A stretch of 64,000 nt of DNA from NCBI RefSeq assembly GCF_047730075.1, contig NZ_CP159831.1:1-64000 (forward strand). The letters are read 5' to 3'. Under the pieces are notes generated by a model. That model saw nothing but the letters and a program-made list of their open reading frames with translations, searched no databases and was not told the DNA's origin. Source of the stretch: Njordibacter sp905182035 (GTDB taxonomy: Bacteria > Pseudomonadota > Gammaproteobacteria > Pseudomonadales > Balneatricaceae). Position 1 is the first letter of the stretch. The number at the start of each line of letters is the position of its first letter. The translations under genes were made by a program, and so were the position numbers. Below, piece by piece: positions 18,967-27,441 of the stretch.

Positions 18967-19878
18967 GTGTCCAACGTCAACATTAAGGCAGTAAAAACAT
19001 ACCTCCTTGGTCTGCAGCAAACTATATGTGATGCCTTGCAAGAATTAGATGGCGGTGCTCAATTTATCGCCGACGAATGGCAACGTGAAGCAGGTGGTGG
19101 CGGTATCAGCCGTGTATTGGCTGGTGGCAGCGTTATTGAAAAAGGGGGGGTGAATTTTTCCCACGTGATGGGCGATTCTATGCCCGCATCTGCCACTGCT
19201 CATCGACCAGAACTAGCTGGACGTACTTTTCAGGCCATGGGAGTGTCGCTGGTAATTCATCCTCGAAACCCTTATGCACCAACATCCCACGCCAATGTAA
19301 GATTTTTTGTTGCGGAAAAGCCAGGCGAAGAACCTGTGTGGTGGTTTGGTGGTGGTTATGACCTAACACCATACTATGGTAACCAAGAAGACTGCCGCCA
19401 TTGGCATGCTACGGCCAAAGCTGCCTGTGATCCGTTTGGTGAAGCGCTTTACCTGCGATTAAAAACCTGGTGTGACGAATATTTTTATTTGCCCCATCGG
19501 GAAGAAGCTAGAGGTGTGGGCGGTCTGTTTTTTGATGATCTAAATGACCCTGATTTTGATACTGCTTTTGCCATTATGCAAAGTGTAGGCGATAGCTACC
19601 TTAAGGCCTATGGCCCCATCATTGAGCGTCGCAAGGACATGGCATATGGCGAGCGGCAACGGGATTTCCAGTTGCACCGTCGTGGTCGATATGTAGAATT
19701 CAATTTAGTATATGACCGAGGCACCTTGTTTGGTTTACAAACAGGGGGGCGTACAGAATCTATTCTCATGTCATTGCCAAGCGAAGTGCGCTGGAGCTAC
19801 GATTACCAAATCGATGAGAGTTCAGAAGAAGCTATACTAGGGCGGGATTTTTTACCTGCCAAAAATTGGCTGGAGTAA
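18967..19878 (+). CDS. hemF: Oxygen-dependent coproporphyrinogen III oxidase
   Basis: HemF converts coproporphyrinogen III to protoporphyrinogen IX using oxygen, late in haem synthesis, and so points to aerobic growth. The 303-residue product has the family segments GGGGISRVLAGG, NPYAPTSHANVRFF and WWFGGGYDLTPYY, and the C-terminal QTGGRTESILMSLP. The start is a GTG preceded by AAGGAAT at a good distance; no better ATG exists. aroE begins three bases after the stop, so the two are co-transcribed. Confidence 0.98.
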   Translation: MSNVNIKAVKTYLLGLQQTICDALQELDGGAQFIADEWQREAGGGGISRVLAGGSVIEKGGVNFSHVMGDSMPASATAHRPELAGRTFQAMGVSLVIHPRNPYAPTSHANVRFFVAEKPGEEPVWWFGGGYDLTPYYGNQEDCRHWHATAKAACDPFGEALYLRLKTWCDEYFYLPHREEARGVGGLFFDDLNDPDFDTAFAIMQSVGDSYLKAYGPIIERRKDMAYGERQRDFQLHRRGRYVEFNLVYDRGTLFGLQTGGRTESILMSLPSEVRWSYDYQIDESSEEAILGRDFLPAKNWLE

Positions 19879-19881
19879 CCC

Positions 19882-20715
19882 ATGTCTATAGATCAGTACC
19901 GTGTGTTTGGTAACCCTATCCATCAAAGCAAATCTCCTAATATTCATAAGGCATTTGCAGAGGCTACCAAACAACATATCAACTACCAAGCACAACTAGT
20001 ACTAGAAGCTGTGTTTGAGCACACTGTTAAGGAATTCTTTGCAACCGGTGGTAAGGGTCTAAATATTACGGTGCCCTTTAAACAGCGGGCCTTTGCTATG
20101 GCACAGGCTATTAGTCCAGCTGCTGAAAAGGCAGAAGCCGCCAATACTCTGTACTTAAATGAACAAGGGCAATTAGTGGCAGAAAATACTGATGGTGTAG
20201 GTTTGGTGAGGGACATCTGCCATAACCTTAATGGCGAATTAAAAGCTAAACGAATCTTAGTATTAGGAGCAGGTGGGGCGGTTAGAGGTGTGTTACAACC
20301 TCTCCTTGCGCAGCTTCCAAAGCAGCTTATAATCGCCAACCGAACCCATAGTAAAGCGCAAACGCTGGCAGCTTCATTTGCCGACTTAGGAAGTATTGAT
20401 GCCTTACCTATGGGCCAACTAAAGGGTCAATTTGACTGGGTTATCAATGGCACCTCTGCTAGTCTTGCTGGAGACCTTCCACCGTTGCCAGATGGCTTAC
20501 TGACCAATAATACCCACTGCTACGACATGATGTACTCTGCTAAAACCACAGTGTTCAACACATGGGCAGTCAAACAAGGCGTAGCACAAGCAAACGATGG
20601 TCTAGGCATGTTAGTTGAACAAGCTGCTCAGTCCTTTAAACTATGGCGGGGTTTGTTGCCACCAACTGCAGAGGTATTGCTGGCACTACGAAGTGAGTTG
20701 CGAAAGGAAATCTAG
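19882..20715 (+). CDS. aroE: Shikimate dehydrogenase
   Basis: AroE reduces 3-dehydroshikimate to shikimate with NADPH in aromatic amino acid synthesis. The 277-residue product has the shikimate-binding SKSPNIHK (about 15-22) and NITVPFKQ motif with the catalytic Lys (near 61-68), the NADP-binding glycine-rich VLGAGGAVRGVL (near 127-138) followed by ANRTHSKA, and the C-terminal DGLGMLVEQAA. It is the last gene of the dprA-tsaC-hemF-aroE run. The short gap that follows contains a GFA-family remnant. Confidence 0.98.
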   Translation: MSIDQYRVFGNPIHQSKSPNIHKAFAEATKQHINYQAQLVLEAVFEHTVKEFFATGGKGLNITVPFKQRAFAMAQAISPAAEKAEAANTLYLNEQGQLVAENTDGVGLVRDICHNLNGELKAKRILVLGAGGAVRGVLQPLLAQLPKQLIIANRTHSKAQTLAASFADLGSIDALPMGQLKGQFDWVINGTSASLAGDLPPLPDGLLTNNTHCYDMMYSAKTTVFNTWAVKQGVAQANDGLGMLVEQAAQSFKLWRGLLPPTAEVLLALRSELRKEI

Positions 20716-20727
20716 GGGTATCATGTT

Positions 20728-20817
20728 ATGAAAGGCAAATGCTTTTGCGAGAAAGTGGAATTTTCAATTACCGTTCCCTTACCTAAGAACACCATTTGTA
20801 AGTTACTGGAACGTTAA
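20728..20817 (+). pseudogene. Truncated remnant of a GFA (glutathione-dependent formaldehyde-activating enzyme-like) gene
   Basis: A 29-codon open frame runs from an ATG at 20728 to a TAA at 20815-20817. It begins MKGKCFCEKVEF, which matches the zinc-binding CxC start of GFA-domain proteins (typically C-L-C-G-x-V-x-F). After TICKL it ends in a stop where the family would continue with a second Cys-rich motif and about 100 more residues. I therefore read it as the surviving 5' end of a deleted GFA gene. A real microprotein is possible but less likely. The racemase gene starts three bases after the stop. Confidence 0.5.
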
Positions 20818-20820
20818 ACG

Positions 20821-21519
20821 ATGAAAACCATCGGTCTTATAGGAGGTATGAGTTGGGAATCAACCAGTCTCTATTACAGCGCGCTTAATCAAGGGGTTAG
20901 GGAAACTTTAGGGGGCTTACATAGCGCTAAAATTTGCCTGTATAGTGTGGATTTTCATGAAATTGAGCAGCTTCAGCGTCTAGGTAAATGGCAAGACACG
21001 GCAGACATTTTGGTTAAGGCGGCCAAAGCTTTAGAAGCCGGCGGGGCAGATCTATTTTTGATTTGTTCCAACACCATGCACAAGGTGGCGGCTGAGGTCC
21101 AGGCAGCTGTGAAGATTCCGCTGCTTCATATAGCAGATGCTACAGCTAATGAGCTGTTAACAGATGGCATCACCAAAGTAGGCCTGCTAGGCACAGCATT
21201 TACTATGCAGCAGGAATTTTACAAAGGACGTTTGGTTGAAGAGTTTGGTATAGAGGTGATTACGCCCAATGCCGAGCAACAACAGAAGGTTCATGAGGTT
21301 ATTTACCAAGAACTGTGTCTTGGCCAAATTGACAAAGAATCTAAGCGCTACTACCTTAATGTGATTGAAGATCTATTTGACCAAGGTGCTCAAGCAATAA
21401 TTTTAGGCTGTACAGAAATCACCTTACTGGTGCAACAGGCTGATACTTCAATACCACTTTACGACACCACCGCCATTCACGCTCAAAGCGCGGTCGAGGC
21501 CGCATTAGATAACGTGTGA
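20821..21519 (+). CDS. Aspartate/glutamate racemase family protein
   Basis: This is a PLP-independent amino acid racemase of the Asp/Glu racemase superfamily (RacX/YgeA-like). The 232-residue product begins MKTIGLIGGMSWEST, the usual first strand and loop, and has the two catalytic cysteines in LICSNTMHK (near residue 83) and ILGCTEITLL (near 200). Such proteins make D-amino acids for cell-wall or signalling use, but the substrate cannot be read from sequence. The ATG follows directly on the GFA remnant; no Shine-Dalgarno is obvious. Confidence 0.88.
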   Translation: MKTIGLIGGMSWESTSLYYSALNQGVRETLGGLHSAKICLYSVDFHEIEQLQRLGKWQDTADILVKAAKALEAGGADLFLICSNTMHKVAAEVQAAVKIPLLHIADATANELLTDGITKVGLLGTAFTMQQEFYKGRLVEEFGIEVITPNAEQQQKVHEVIYQELCLGQIDKESKRYYLNVIEDLFDQGAQAIILGCTEITLLVQQADTSIPLYDTTAIHAQSAVEAALDNV

Positions 21520-21532
21520 GGTGCAGCTAAAC

Positions 21533-22264
21533 TTAATTAAGGTCTGCGTTGTGATAAACGTTTTGCACGTCATCAAGGTCGGTAAGCATATCTAAAAAGG
21601 TTTCAAACATAATCGCATCATCACCCGTTACCGGGTGGGTGTTTTGTGGGATGAATTGGATCTCATCGACCTCAAACTCAAATTCGCCTTTATCATTGCC
21701 CAATGTGTCAATAAGTGCTTGCTTGGCTTTATTGTACTCAGTGTGAGGAGCAAACACGGTTGTCATGTCGTCTTCGCACTCAATGTCCGTTACATCAACG
21801 TCGGCCATTATTAGTGCCTCTAATACGGTATCTTCGTCATCACCGCTAAAAACAAAAATAGCACTATGATCAAACATATGGCCTACACTGCCCGGGGTGC
21901 CAATCTTGCACTTAGTTTTAGTAAAGCATAGACGGACGTCACCAAAAGTACGATTAGGGTTGTCTGTAAGGCACTCAACAATTACCATAGAACTGCCGGG
22001 GCCATAACCTTCATAACGTGCTGTGGAATAGTCTTCACCACCACTACCTTTGGCCTTTTCCAACGCCTTATCGATTACGTGGCTTGGTACTTGATCTTTT
22101 TTAGCCTTATCTATGAGCGTACGAAGTGCTAAGTTTCCATCGGGCTCAACACCACCAGATTTTGCACAAACATAAATTTCACGTCCGTACTTGCTATACA
22201 CCTTGGCTTTAGCGTCAGATGTTTTGGCGATGGATAATTTTTTGTTTTGGTAGGCTCTACCCAT
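21533..22264 (-). CDS. YebC/PmpR family protein, YeeN-like subtype
   Basis: The 243-residue product belongs to the TACO1/YebC family, long annotated as DNA-binding regulators and also linked to translation of difficult sequences such as polyproline. The N-terminus MGRAYQNKKLS, the KYGREIYVCAKSGG segment, YEGYGPGSSMVIVE and the C-terminal VQNVYHNADLN look more like E. coli YeeN than YebC, so this is probably a paralogue and not the ruvC-linked yebC. It is convergent with the racemase gene (13 bases between) and divergent from the acetyltransferase. Confidence 0.88.
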   Translation of the reverse strand: MGRAYQNKKLSIAKTSDAKAKVYSKYGREIYVCAKSGGVEPDGNLALRTLIDKAKKDQVPSHVIDKALEKAKGSGGEDYSTARYEGYGPGSSMVIVECLTDNPNRTFGDVRLCFTKTKCKIGTPGSVGHMFDHSAIFVFSGDDEDTVLEALIMADVDVTDIECEDDMTTVFAPHTEYNKAKQALIDTLGNDKGEFEFEVDEIQFIPQNTHPVTGDDAIMFETFLDMLTDLDDVQNVYHNADLN

Positions 22265-22387
22265 GGTCTTTGTCCTGTGGAAAAATTGGTTTTAATTTTA
22301 CCTTTATATTTGATCTGGTGAAAGCTACAGTTGTAAACTTCCCTGACAGTGTTGAAACAAGTGCTAATTAACTTAGGATTCGATAGC

Positions 22388-22891
22388 ATGAACATCCGGC
22401 AAGCTACAAATGCTGATTTTGATGGGATCTGGCCTATTTTTCATGACATTGCTAATGCAGGTGAAACCTACGCCTACCCAAACAACACCACTAGGGCGCA
22501 AGCCCAGAAAATATGGTTAGAAGACCCACAGAAGACTTATGTGGTTGAAGAGGCTGCAATTATTGTTGGCACTTACTTCATCAAGACCAATCAGTCAGGC
22601 CCAGGGAGTCACGTCTGTAACTGTGGCTACATGGTTGCGCCTGAGGCCCGAGGCCGGGGCATTGCGTCTTTTATGTGTCAACACTCACAACAAGAGGCGC
22701 GTGTGTTGGGCTATAAAGCGATGCAGTTTAATTTTGTAGCAGCAAGCAATATAGCTGCAATAAATCTATGGCAAAAGTTAGGGTTTGAAAAAGTGGGCTG
22801 TTTGCCAAAAGCCTTTCTACATCCAAGTCTAGGTTATGTAGATGCAATCGTTATGTATAAGTGGTTAGAGTTGAATTCTGCAGGGGGTTAA
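22388..22891 (+). CDS. GNAT family N-acetyltransferase
   Basis: The 167-residue product has the GNAT acetyl-CoA-binding motif A in APEARGRGIASFMCQ, preceded by the GYMV strand, and the C-terminal NFVAASNIAAINLWQKLGFEKVG typical of motif B. I choose the ATG at 22388 (MNIRQATNADFDGIW) because GNAT domains begin with this strand and AGGA lies upstream; an in-frame GTG at 22349 is unlikely. The acceptor substrate is unknown. Confidence 0.85.
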   Translation: MNIRQATNADFDGIWPIFHDIANAGETYAYPNNTTRAQAQKIWLEDPQKTYVVEEAAIIVGTYFIKTNQSGPGSHVCNCGYMVAPEARGRGIASFMCQHSQQEARVLGYKAMQFNFVAASNIAAINLWQKLGFEKVGCLPKAFLHPSLGYVDAIVMYKWLELNSAGG

Positions 22892-23068
22892 ACCTGAACC
22901 AAATGCAGTACCTAGCCAATATGCCAAGAAATAAGCGAGTGATTGATGCAGCTCAATACTCTACCAGCGTAATAACTGGGGTATCAATCATGAATAGTAA
23001 GCACTGCACCCTCAATCTTAGTGGCAGTGATGGAGGAAAACCATTCTCAGTCAGGTTAAGGTGGGCTG

Positions 23069-23962
23069 TCAATTCTTAGCCCGTATAATAAAAGGCAGTT
23101 TTAAACCCAAAATAAGACCATTGCCCAGTAAAACTAGCACTAAACCACTCACGCTGCTTAGGGTCCATACATACCCTTCAAAGACTGTTGATAAGGCCAG
23201 TGCTACTATTGGAAACATAACGGTGGCATAGGCTGCTTTGTTGGCACCAATACGGCCAACGAGGGAAAGGTAGGCGGTGAAACCCGCAACGCTTCCAATA
23301 ATAGCTAAGTAAAACAGACTGCCAAGGTATTGAGGCCGTGAGTCCCAAGCTAACGGTGTCTCGGTAATGACTAACAGTGCAGCTAAAAATAGGGTGCCGT
23401 AAATCATCGCATAAGCATTACTAGTAAAGGGTTTGAGGCCTTTCTTGTTGTGCCTCACAGCAATCATGTTTCCAAGAGAAAAGAAAAAGGTGCCCAGAAA
23501 AGCAAATCCGATGCTGGCTAAGTCTGCCCCTTTATCTGAATCTGCTTCTAACTCTGGCCAAAACATTAAGCTAAGGCCAATTATGCCCAGTACACCTGCA
23601 GCAAATACCGCAGGGGTTGGTTGTTCTCCCCAAAAAATGCGGTTGTTAACGGCATTGAAAAGGGTGGAGGCAGAAAAAATAACTGCCAATAGACCACTAG
23701 ATATTGCTAAACCTGCCGTATAAACACAGACAAAATTTAGAGAAAACAAACACATGCCTTGTAGCACCATAAACCCATGGTCTTGTTTGCTTGTGGCCTG
23801 TAAACGACGGCTAACAAGTACCAAGGACAGCATAATAGCAGCCGCTAAGGCAAAGCGGTAAAACACTGAAGTGAGTACTGGAACCTCACCCAACTGAAAA
23901 GGGATGGCGATCCAAGTTGTACCCCAGATGAGGATGGTGGATAAATATAAAAATTGTGTCAC
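23069..23962 (-). CDS. EamA/DMT family transporter
   Basis: The 297-residue product is almost entirely hydrophobic and shows the two tandem EamA halves of drug/metabolite transporters, with about ten membrane segments; the N-terminal FLYLSTILIWGTTWIAIPFQLG is the typical start. Such proteins export amino acids, nucleosides or other small metabolites from the inner membrane. The substrate is not predictable. gpt lies 29 bases upstream on the same strand, so co-transcription with gpt is possible. Confidence 0.88.
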   Translation of the reverse strand: MTQFLYLSTILIWGTTWIAIPFQLGEVPVLTSVFYRFALAAAIMLSLVLVSRRLQATSKQDHGFMVLQGMCLFSLNFVCVYTAGLAISSGLLAVIFSASTLFNAVNNRIFWGEQPTPAVFAAGVLGIIGLSLMFWPELEADSDKGADLASIGFAFLGTFFFSLGNMIAVRHNKKGLKPFTSNAYAMIYGTLFLAALLVITETPLAWDSRPQYLGSLFYLAIIGSVAGFTAYLSLVGRIGANKAAYATVMFPIVALALSTVFEGYVWTLSSVSGLVLVLLGNGLILGLKLPFIIRAKN

Positions 23963-23991
23963 GCCGGGTCCTTTTGGCTAGCTTGTGGTCT

Positions 23992-24489
23992 TTAGTCTTG
24001 AAGATTTGCAATAGGCGTAGCGAAGCTCTGCGCCATGTCCCATGGGAAACGAATCCAAGTATCTTGGCTGACCTCAGTAACGTACATATCTACCCCAGGT
24101 TTACCCGCCGGTTTCGCATATACAGTGGCGAACGTGGCTTTAGGTACTATTTCTCGCACTGCGGCCGCTGTCTTGCCCGTATCTACAAGGTCATCAATAA
24201 GCAAATATCCTTCTCCGTCACCATCAAAGCCTTTAAGTAATTTAAGCTGGCCCTGTTTGCTAGCCTCGACACCTGTTTCAAGTTGGCCATAGCTAGAAAT
24301 ACAAATAGTGTCGATCAAGCGAATGTCGAGTTCACGGGCAACAATGGCCGCAGGCACCAGGCCGCCGCGCGTAATGGCAATAATACCCTTCCAAGGCCCA
24401 TGATCTAGCAAGCGCCACGCTAACGCTCGGGCGTTACGGTGTAATTCTTCCCAAGAGATAGGGTAATCTTTATTGTAGGGGTTAGTCAT
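23992..24489 (-). CDS. gpt: Xanthine-guanine phosphoribosyltransferase
   Basis: Gpt salvages xanthine, guanine and hypoxanthine by joining them to PRPP. The 165-residue product has the PRPP-binding loop YLLIDDLVDTGKTAA (near 95-109) and the N-terminal ITRGGLVPAAIVARELDIR segment, and the length is close to E. coli Gpt (152). The start overlaps the stop of the carbonic-anhydrase-like gene upstream by four bases, so the two are translationally coupled. Confidence 0.94.
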   Translation of the reverse strand: MTNPYNKDYPISWEELHRNARALAWRLLDHGPWKGIIAITRGGLVPAAIVARELDIRLIDTICISSYGQLETGVEASKQGQLKLLKGFDGDGEGYLLIDDLVDTGKTAAAVREIVPKATFATVYAKPAGKPGVDMYVTEVSQDTWIRFPWDMAQSFATPIANLQD

Positions 24490-25025
24490 GAGTTGTCCTG
24501 TGCCAAGTACTGATTTTTAAGATTCACATAATTGTTAGCCATGTAGGTAAGGCTTGATAGTTCTTCATTAGTTAATGGCCGTTTTTGTCGGGCAGGGCTG
24601 CCGGCATATAAAAAGCCACTAACGAGTCGTTTGCCTGGTGTGACTAGACTGTTGGCCGCAATCATTACGTCGTCATCCACCACCACGTCGTCCATAATGG
24701 TGCTACCCATGCCTATTAAAACTCGATTACCGATGGTGCAACCGTGCAAAATAGTACGGTGCCCCACGGTCACTTGGTCACCGATGATTAATGGATGGCC
24801 CTCTGGGTTGTGAGCGCTTTTATGGGTGACATGCAAAATTGATCCATCTTGAATGCTGGTAGAGTGGCCGATACGAATGTGATTAACGTCCCCTCGCACG
24901 ACGCTGTAGGGCCAGATAGATGAGTCAGCACCGATGTGAACGTCACCTATAATAATGCACTCTTCATCTGCAAACGCACTCGAATCAATCTGTGGGGTGA
25001 CGTGTTTAAGTGGTCGAATGGACAT
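24486..25025 (-). CDS. Gamma-type carbonic anhydrase family protein (YrdA-like)
   Basis: The 179-residue product is a left-handed beta-helix of hexapeptide repeats (for example the VTVGHRTILHGCTIGNRVLIGMGS region). It carries the three spaced histidines of the zinc site of gamma-class carbonic anhydrases (in HVTHK, VGHRT and LHGCT). Function as a carbonic anhydrase is a family assignment; many YrdA homologues are untested. It is the first gene ahead of gpt and divergent from prlC. Confidence 0.87.
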   Translation of the reverse strand: MSIRPLKHVTPQIDSSAFADEECIIIGDVHIGADSSIWPYSVVRGDVNHIRIGHSTSIQDGSILHVTHKSAHNPEGHPLIIGDQVTVGHRTILHGCTIGNRVLIGMGSTIMDDVVVDDDVMIAANSLVTPGKRLVSGFLYAGSPARQKRPLTNEELSSLTYMANNYVNLKNQYLAQDNS

Positions 25026-25116
25026 TGTTGTTCCTAATTTGCAGTAAAGCGTTGGGTATTACTAAAAGAGGCACTATTATAACCTCACTAAGATACAAAA
25101 CAATCGACGAGACGCT

Positions 25117-27201
25117 ATGACTGTCCTTTCTTTGCAAGATGCATTATTACTGCCAAATTTTTCTACAATGGACCCAGCTGGATTGGCTGCAACTCTGGAT
25201 AAAAAGCTGGCACATAACCAGCAAACAATTGACCAACTTCTGAATAACCAAGCAGACTTAAGCTATAAACAGCTGGTACCGACACTGGAACAGTTGGATG
25301 ATGAGATCAGCCAGCTCTGGGGGCCATTAAGCCATTTGCATGGTGTAAGTAATAAAGACGACATACGAATGGCCTTTGATGAGTGTTTGCCAAAGCTTAC
25401 TGCCTATGTCACGCAGATGGGACAGAATAAGGCTTTATATTTAGCTTTCGTGGGCTTGCAAGAGGGTGAGGAATTTAGCCACCTAAGCCAACCCCAACAG
25501 CAGTTTGTGAAGCTTCAGATTAGAGATTTTAAACTTGCAGGTGTCGCATTAAATTCACAACAGAAGATCGAATATGGCCAGTTAAAACAACAAATGGCAG
25601 AACTCTCTACACGGTTTTCAAATCAGCTTATGGATGCCACAGAGTTTTGGTATAAGCATATTATTGATAGTGATCGCTTACTAGGATTGCCAGAGTCTGC
25701 TTTGCAGCAGGCCCAAGAGGCAGCTAAAGCTAAGGCTTTAGAAGGTTACTTATTAAAACTCGATTTTTCCTGTTACCACTCGGTCATGACCTTTGCAGAC
25801 CAACGTGAGCTTAGACAAGAAATGTATCAAGCCTTCAATACCCGCGCGTCAGATCAAGGCCCCCAAGGGGGGCAGTTTGATAACAGTCAGGTAATGGAAG
25901 AACTGGTGGATTTGCGCCATAAGGTGGCTAACCTTGTAGGTTTTGATCACTATGCTGATTATTCTATAGCCACAAAAATGGCAGATTCTGGGCGAGCTGT
26001 TGAAGTGTTTTTATTAGATCTCGCTAAAGGTTGCAAACCACAAGCCGAAGCAGACATGCGCCAGCTACAGAAATTCGCTACCAAAGAAGGTGGGGCAACT
26101 CCACTTGCAGCATGGGACGTGGCCTATTACAGCGAAAAATTGCGCCAAAACCGTTACCACTTATCCCAAGAAGAGCTAAAGCCTTATTTCGCACTACCAC
26201 AAGTGCAGGCAGGGCTATTTAATGTAGTGCAGCGTATTTATGGCGTCGAAGTGACATCCTGTAAAGGTATTAGCACGTGGCACGAAGACGTTGGTTTTTA
26301 CCAAGTGGGTTATCAAGGTAAAGCCATTGGATACTTCTATTTCGATCTTTATGCACGAGACCAAAAACGTGGTGGTGCTTGGATGGACGAATGTCGTAAT
26401 CGTCAGTTCAAAGCCAACGGTGAGTTGCAATTGCCTGTGGCTTACCTAGTATGCAACTTTGCCCCCCCTGTGGGAGGTAAACCAGCCTTACTAACTCATG
26501 GAGAAGTGACCACACTGTTTCACGAGTTTGGCCATGGGTTGCACCACATGATGACCAATATTGACGTTGCAGGTGTTGCCGGCATCAATGGAGTGGCATG
26601 GGACGCTGTGGAATTACCAAGCCAATTATTAGAAAACTGGTGTTGGCGTGAAGAGTCTCTGCGTTTGTTTGCTAAGCATTACCAAACAGGTGCAGCTTTG
26701 CCAGAAGACCTGTTACAAAAAATGTTAGCAGCTAAAAACTTCCAAGCGGGCATGTTTGTAATGCGTCAACTGGAATTTGCGTTGTTTGATTTGCGATTGC
26801 ACATGAATTACGACCCTAGCGCTCCTCAGTCTATACAATCAGTGTTAAATTCAGTGCGAGAAGAAGTTGCGGTTATAAAGGCGCCTCAGTGGAATCGTTT
26901 TCAACACGGCTTTGCCCATGTTTTCGCTGGTGGTTATGCCTCTGGTTACTATAGCTATTTGTGGGCAGAAGTGTTGGCAGCAGACGTCTTTAGTCGCTTT
27001 GAAGACGAAGGCATTTTTAACGCAAACACGGGTGCTTCGCTATGGTCAGACATCACTGGTCAGGGAGGCAGTCGCGATGCTATGGATCTGTTCACCCAGT
27101 TCATGGGCCGTAAACCGAGCGTAGCCGCGTTAATGCTTAGTAAAGGTTTGGCCCCTGGAGACAAACAGGGAGTAAGCAAGGGAGCAAGTTATGAAAGTTA
27201 G
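25117..27201 (+). CDS. prlC: Oligopeptidase A (M3 family)
   Basis: PrlC is a cytoplasmic zinc metallopeptidase that degrades oligopeptides and cleaved signal peptides. The 694-residue product has the HEFGHGLHHM zinc motif (HExxH, near residue 469) and the downstream Glu ligand region in NGVAWDAVELPSQ. The length fits the E. coli enzyme (680). Its end overlaps the yheV start by 11 bases, the same prlC-yheV pairing seen in other gammaproteobacteria. Confidence 0.96.
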   Translation: MTVLSLQDALLLPNFSTMDPAGLAATLDKKLAHNQQTIDQLLNNQADLSYKQLVPTLEQLDDEISQLWGPLSHLHGVSNKDDIRMAFDECLPKLTAYVTQMGQNKALYLAFVGLQEGEEFSHLSQPQQQFVKLQIRDFKLAGVALNSQQKIEYGQLKQQMAELSTRFSNQLMDATEFWYKHIIDSDRLLGLPESALQQAQEAAKAKALEGYLLKLDFSCYHSVMTFADQRELRQEMYQAFNTRASDQGPQGGQFDNSQVMEELVDLRHKVANLVGFDHYADYSIATKMADSGRAVEVFLLDLAKGCKPQAEADMRQLQKFATKEGGATPLAAWDVAYYSEKLRQNRYHLSQEELKPYFALPQVQAGLFNVVQRIYGVEVTSCKGISTWHEDVGFYQVGYQGKAIGYFYFDLYARDQKRGGAWMDECRNRQFKANGELQLPVAYLVCNFAPPVGGKPALLTHGEVTTLFHEFGHGLHHMMTNIDVAGVAGINGVAWDAVELPSQLLENWCWREESLRLFAKHYQTGAALPEDLLQKMLAAKNFQAGMFVMRQLEFALFDLRLHMNYDPSAPQSIQSVLNSVREEVAVIKAPQWNRFQHGFAHVFAGGYASGYYSYLWAEVLAADVFSRFEDEGIFNANTGASLWSDITGQGGSRDAMDLFTQFMGRKPSVAALMLSKGLAPGDKQGVSKGASYES

Positions 27202-27430
27202 ATTTATTGCAGGCATCGTGTGCCCAAAGTGTGGTGCCCAAGACAGTGTGCGTATCCATATTCCGGAGCAGGGTGAGGTGGATGAACAATTGAGAGACTG
27301 TGTTACTTGCGGGCATGAAGAACGCATGGGACAAAGCGCATCAACAAGGCAGGAAATGATCACAAGGGTTAACCACAAAGAGTCTGCCGCAGTTCAAGAA
27401 GTTGAGCCGCAAGTGCTTAAATTACAGTAA
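27191..27430 (+). CDS. yheV: YheV family putative zinc ribbon protein
   Basis: A 79-residue protein with two CxxC pairs, VCPKCG (near 10-15) and CVTCGHEE (near 37-44), which together form a zinc ribbon. It belongs to the YheV (DUF2387) family, which usually follows prlC, as here with an 11-base overlap. No molecular function is established. The tail after about residue 60 is charged and poorly conserved-looking. Confidence 0.85.
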   Translation: MKVRFIAGIVCPKCGAQDSVRIHIPEQGEVDEQLRDCVTCGHEERMGQSASTRQEMITRVNHKESAAVQEVEPQVLKLQ

Positions 27431-27441
27431 TTGAGGCTAGT

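Noticed and set aside
22861..23079. A 72-codon plus-strand open frame between the acetyltransferase and the EamA gene
   Set aside because: It begins inside the acetyltransferase gene, ends antisense in the EamA gene, has no family resemblance and no convincing ribosome-binding site. The 177-base gap appears to hold nothing identifiable.
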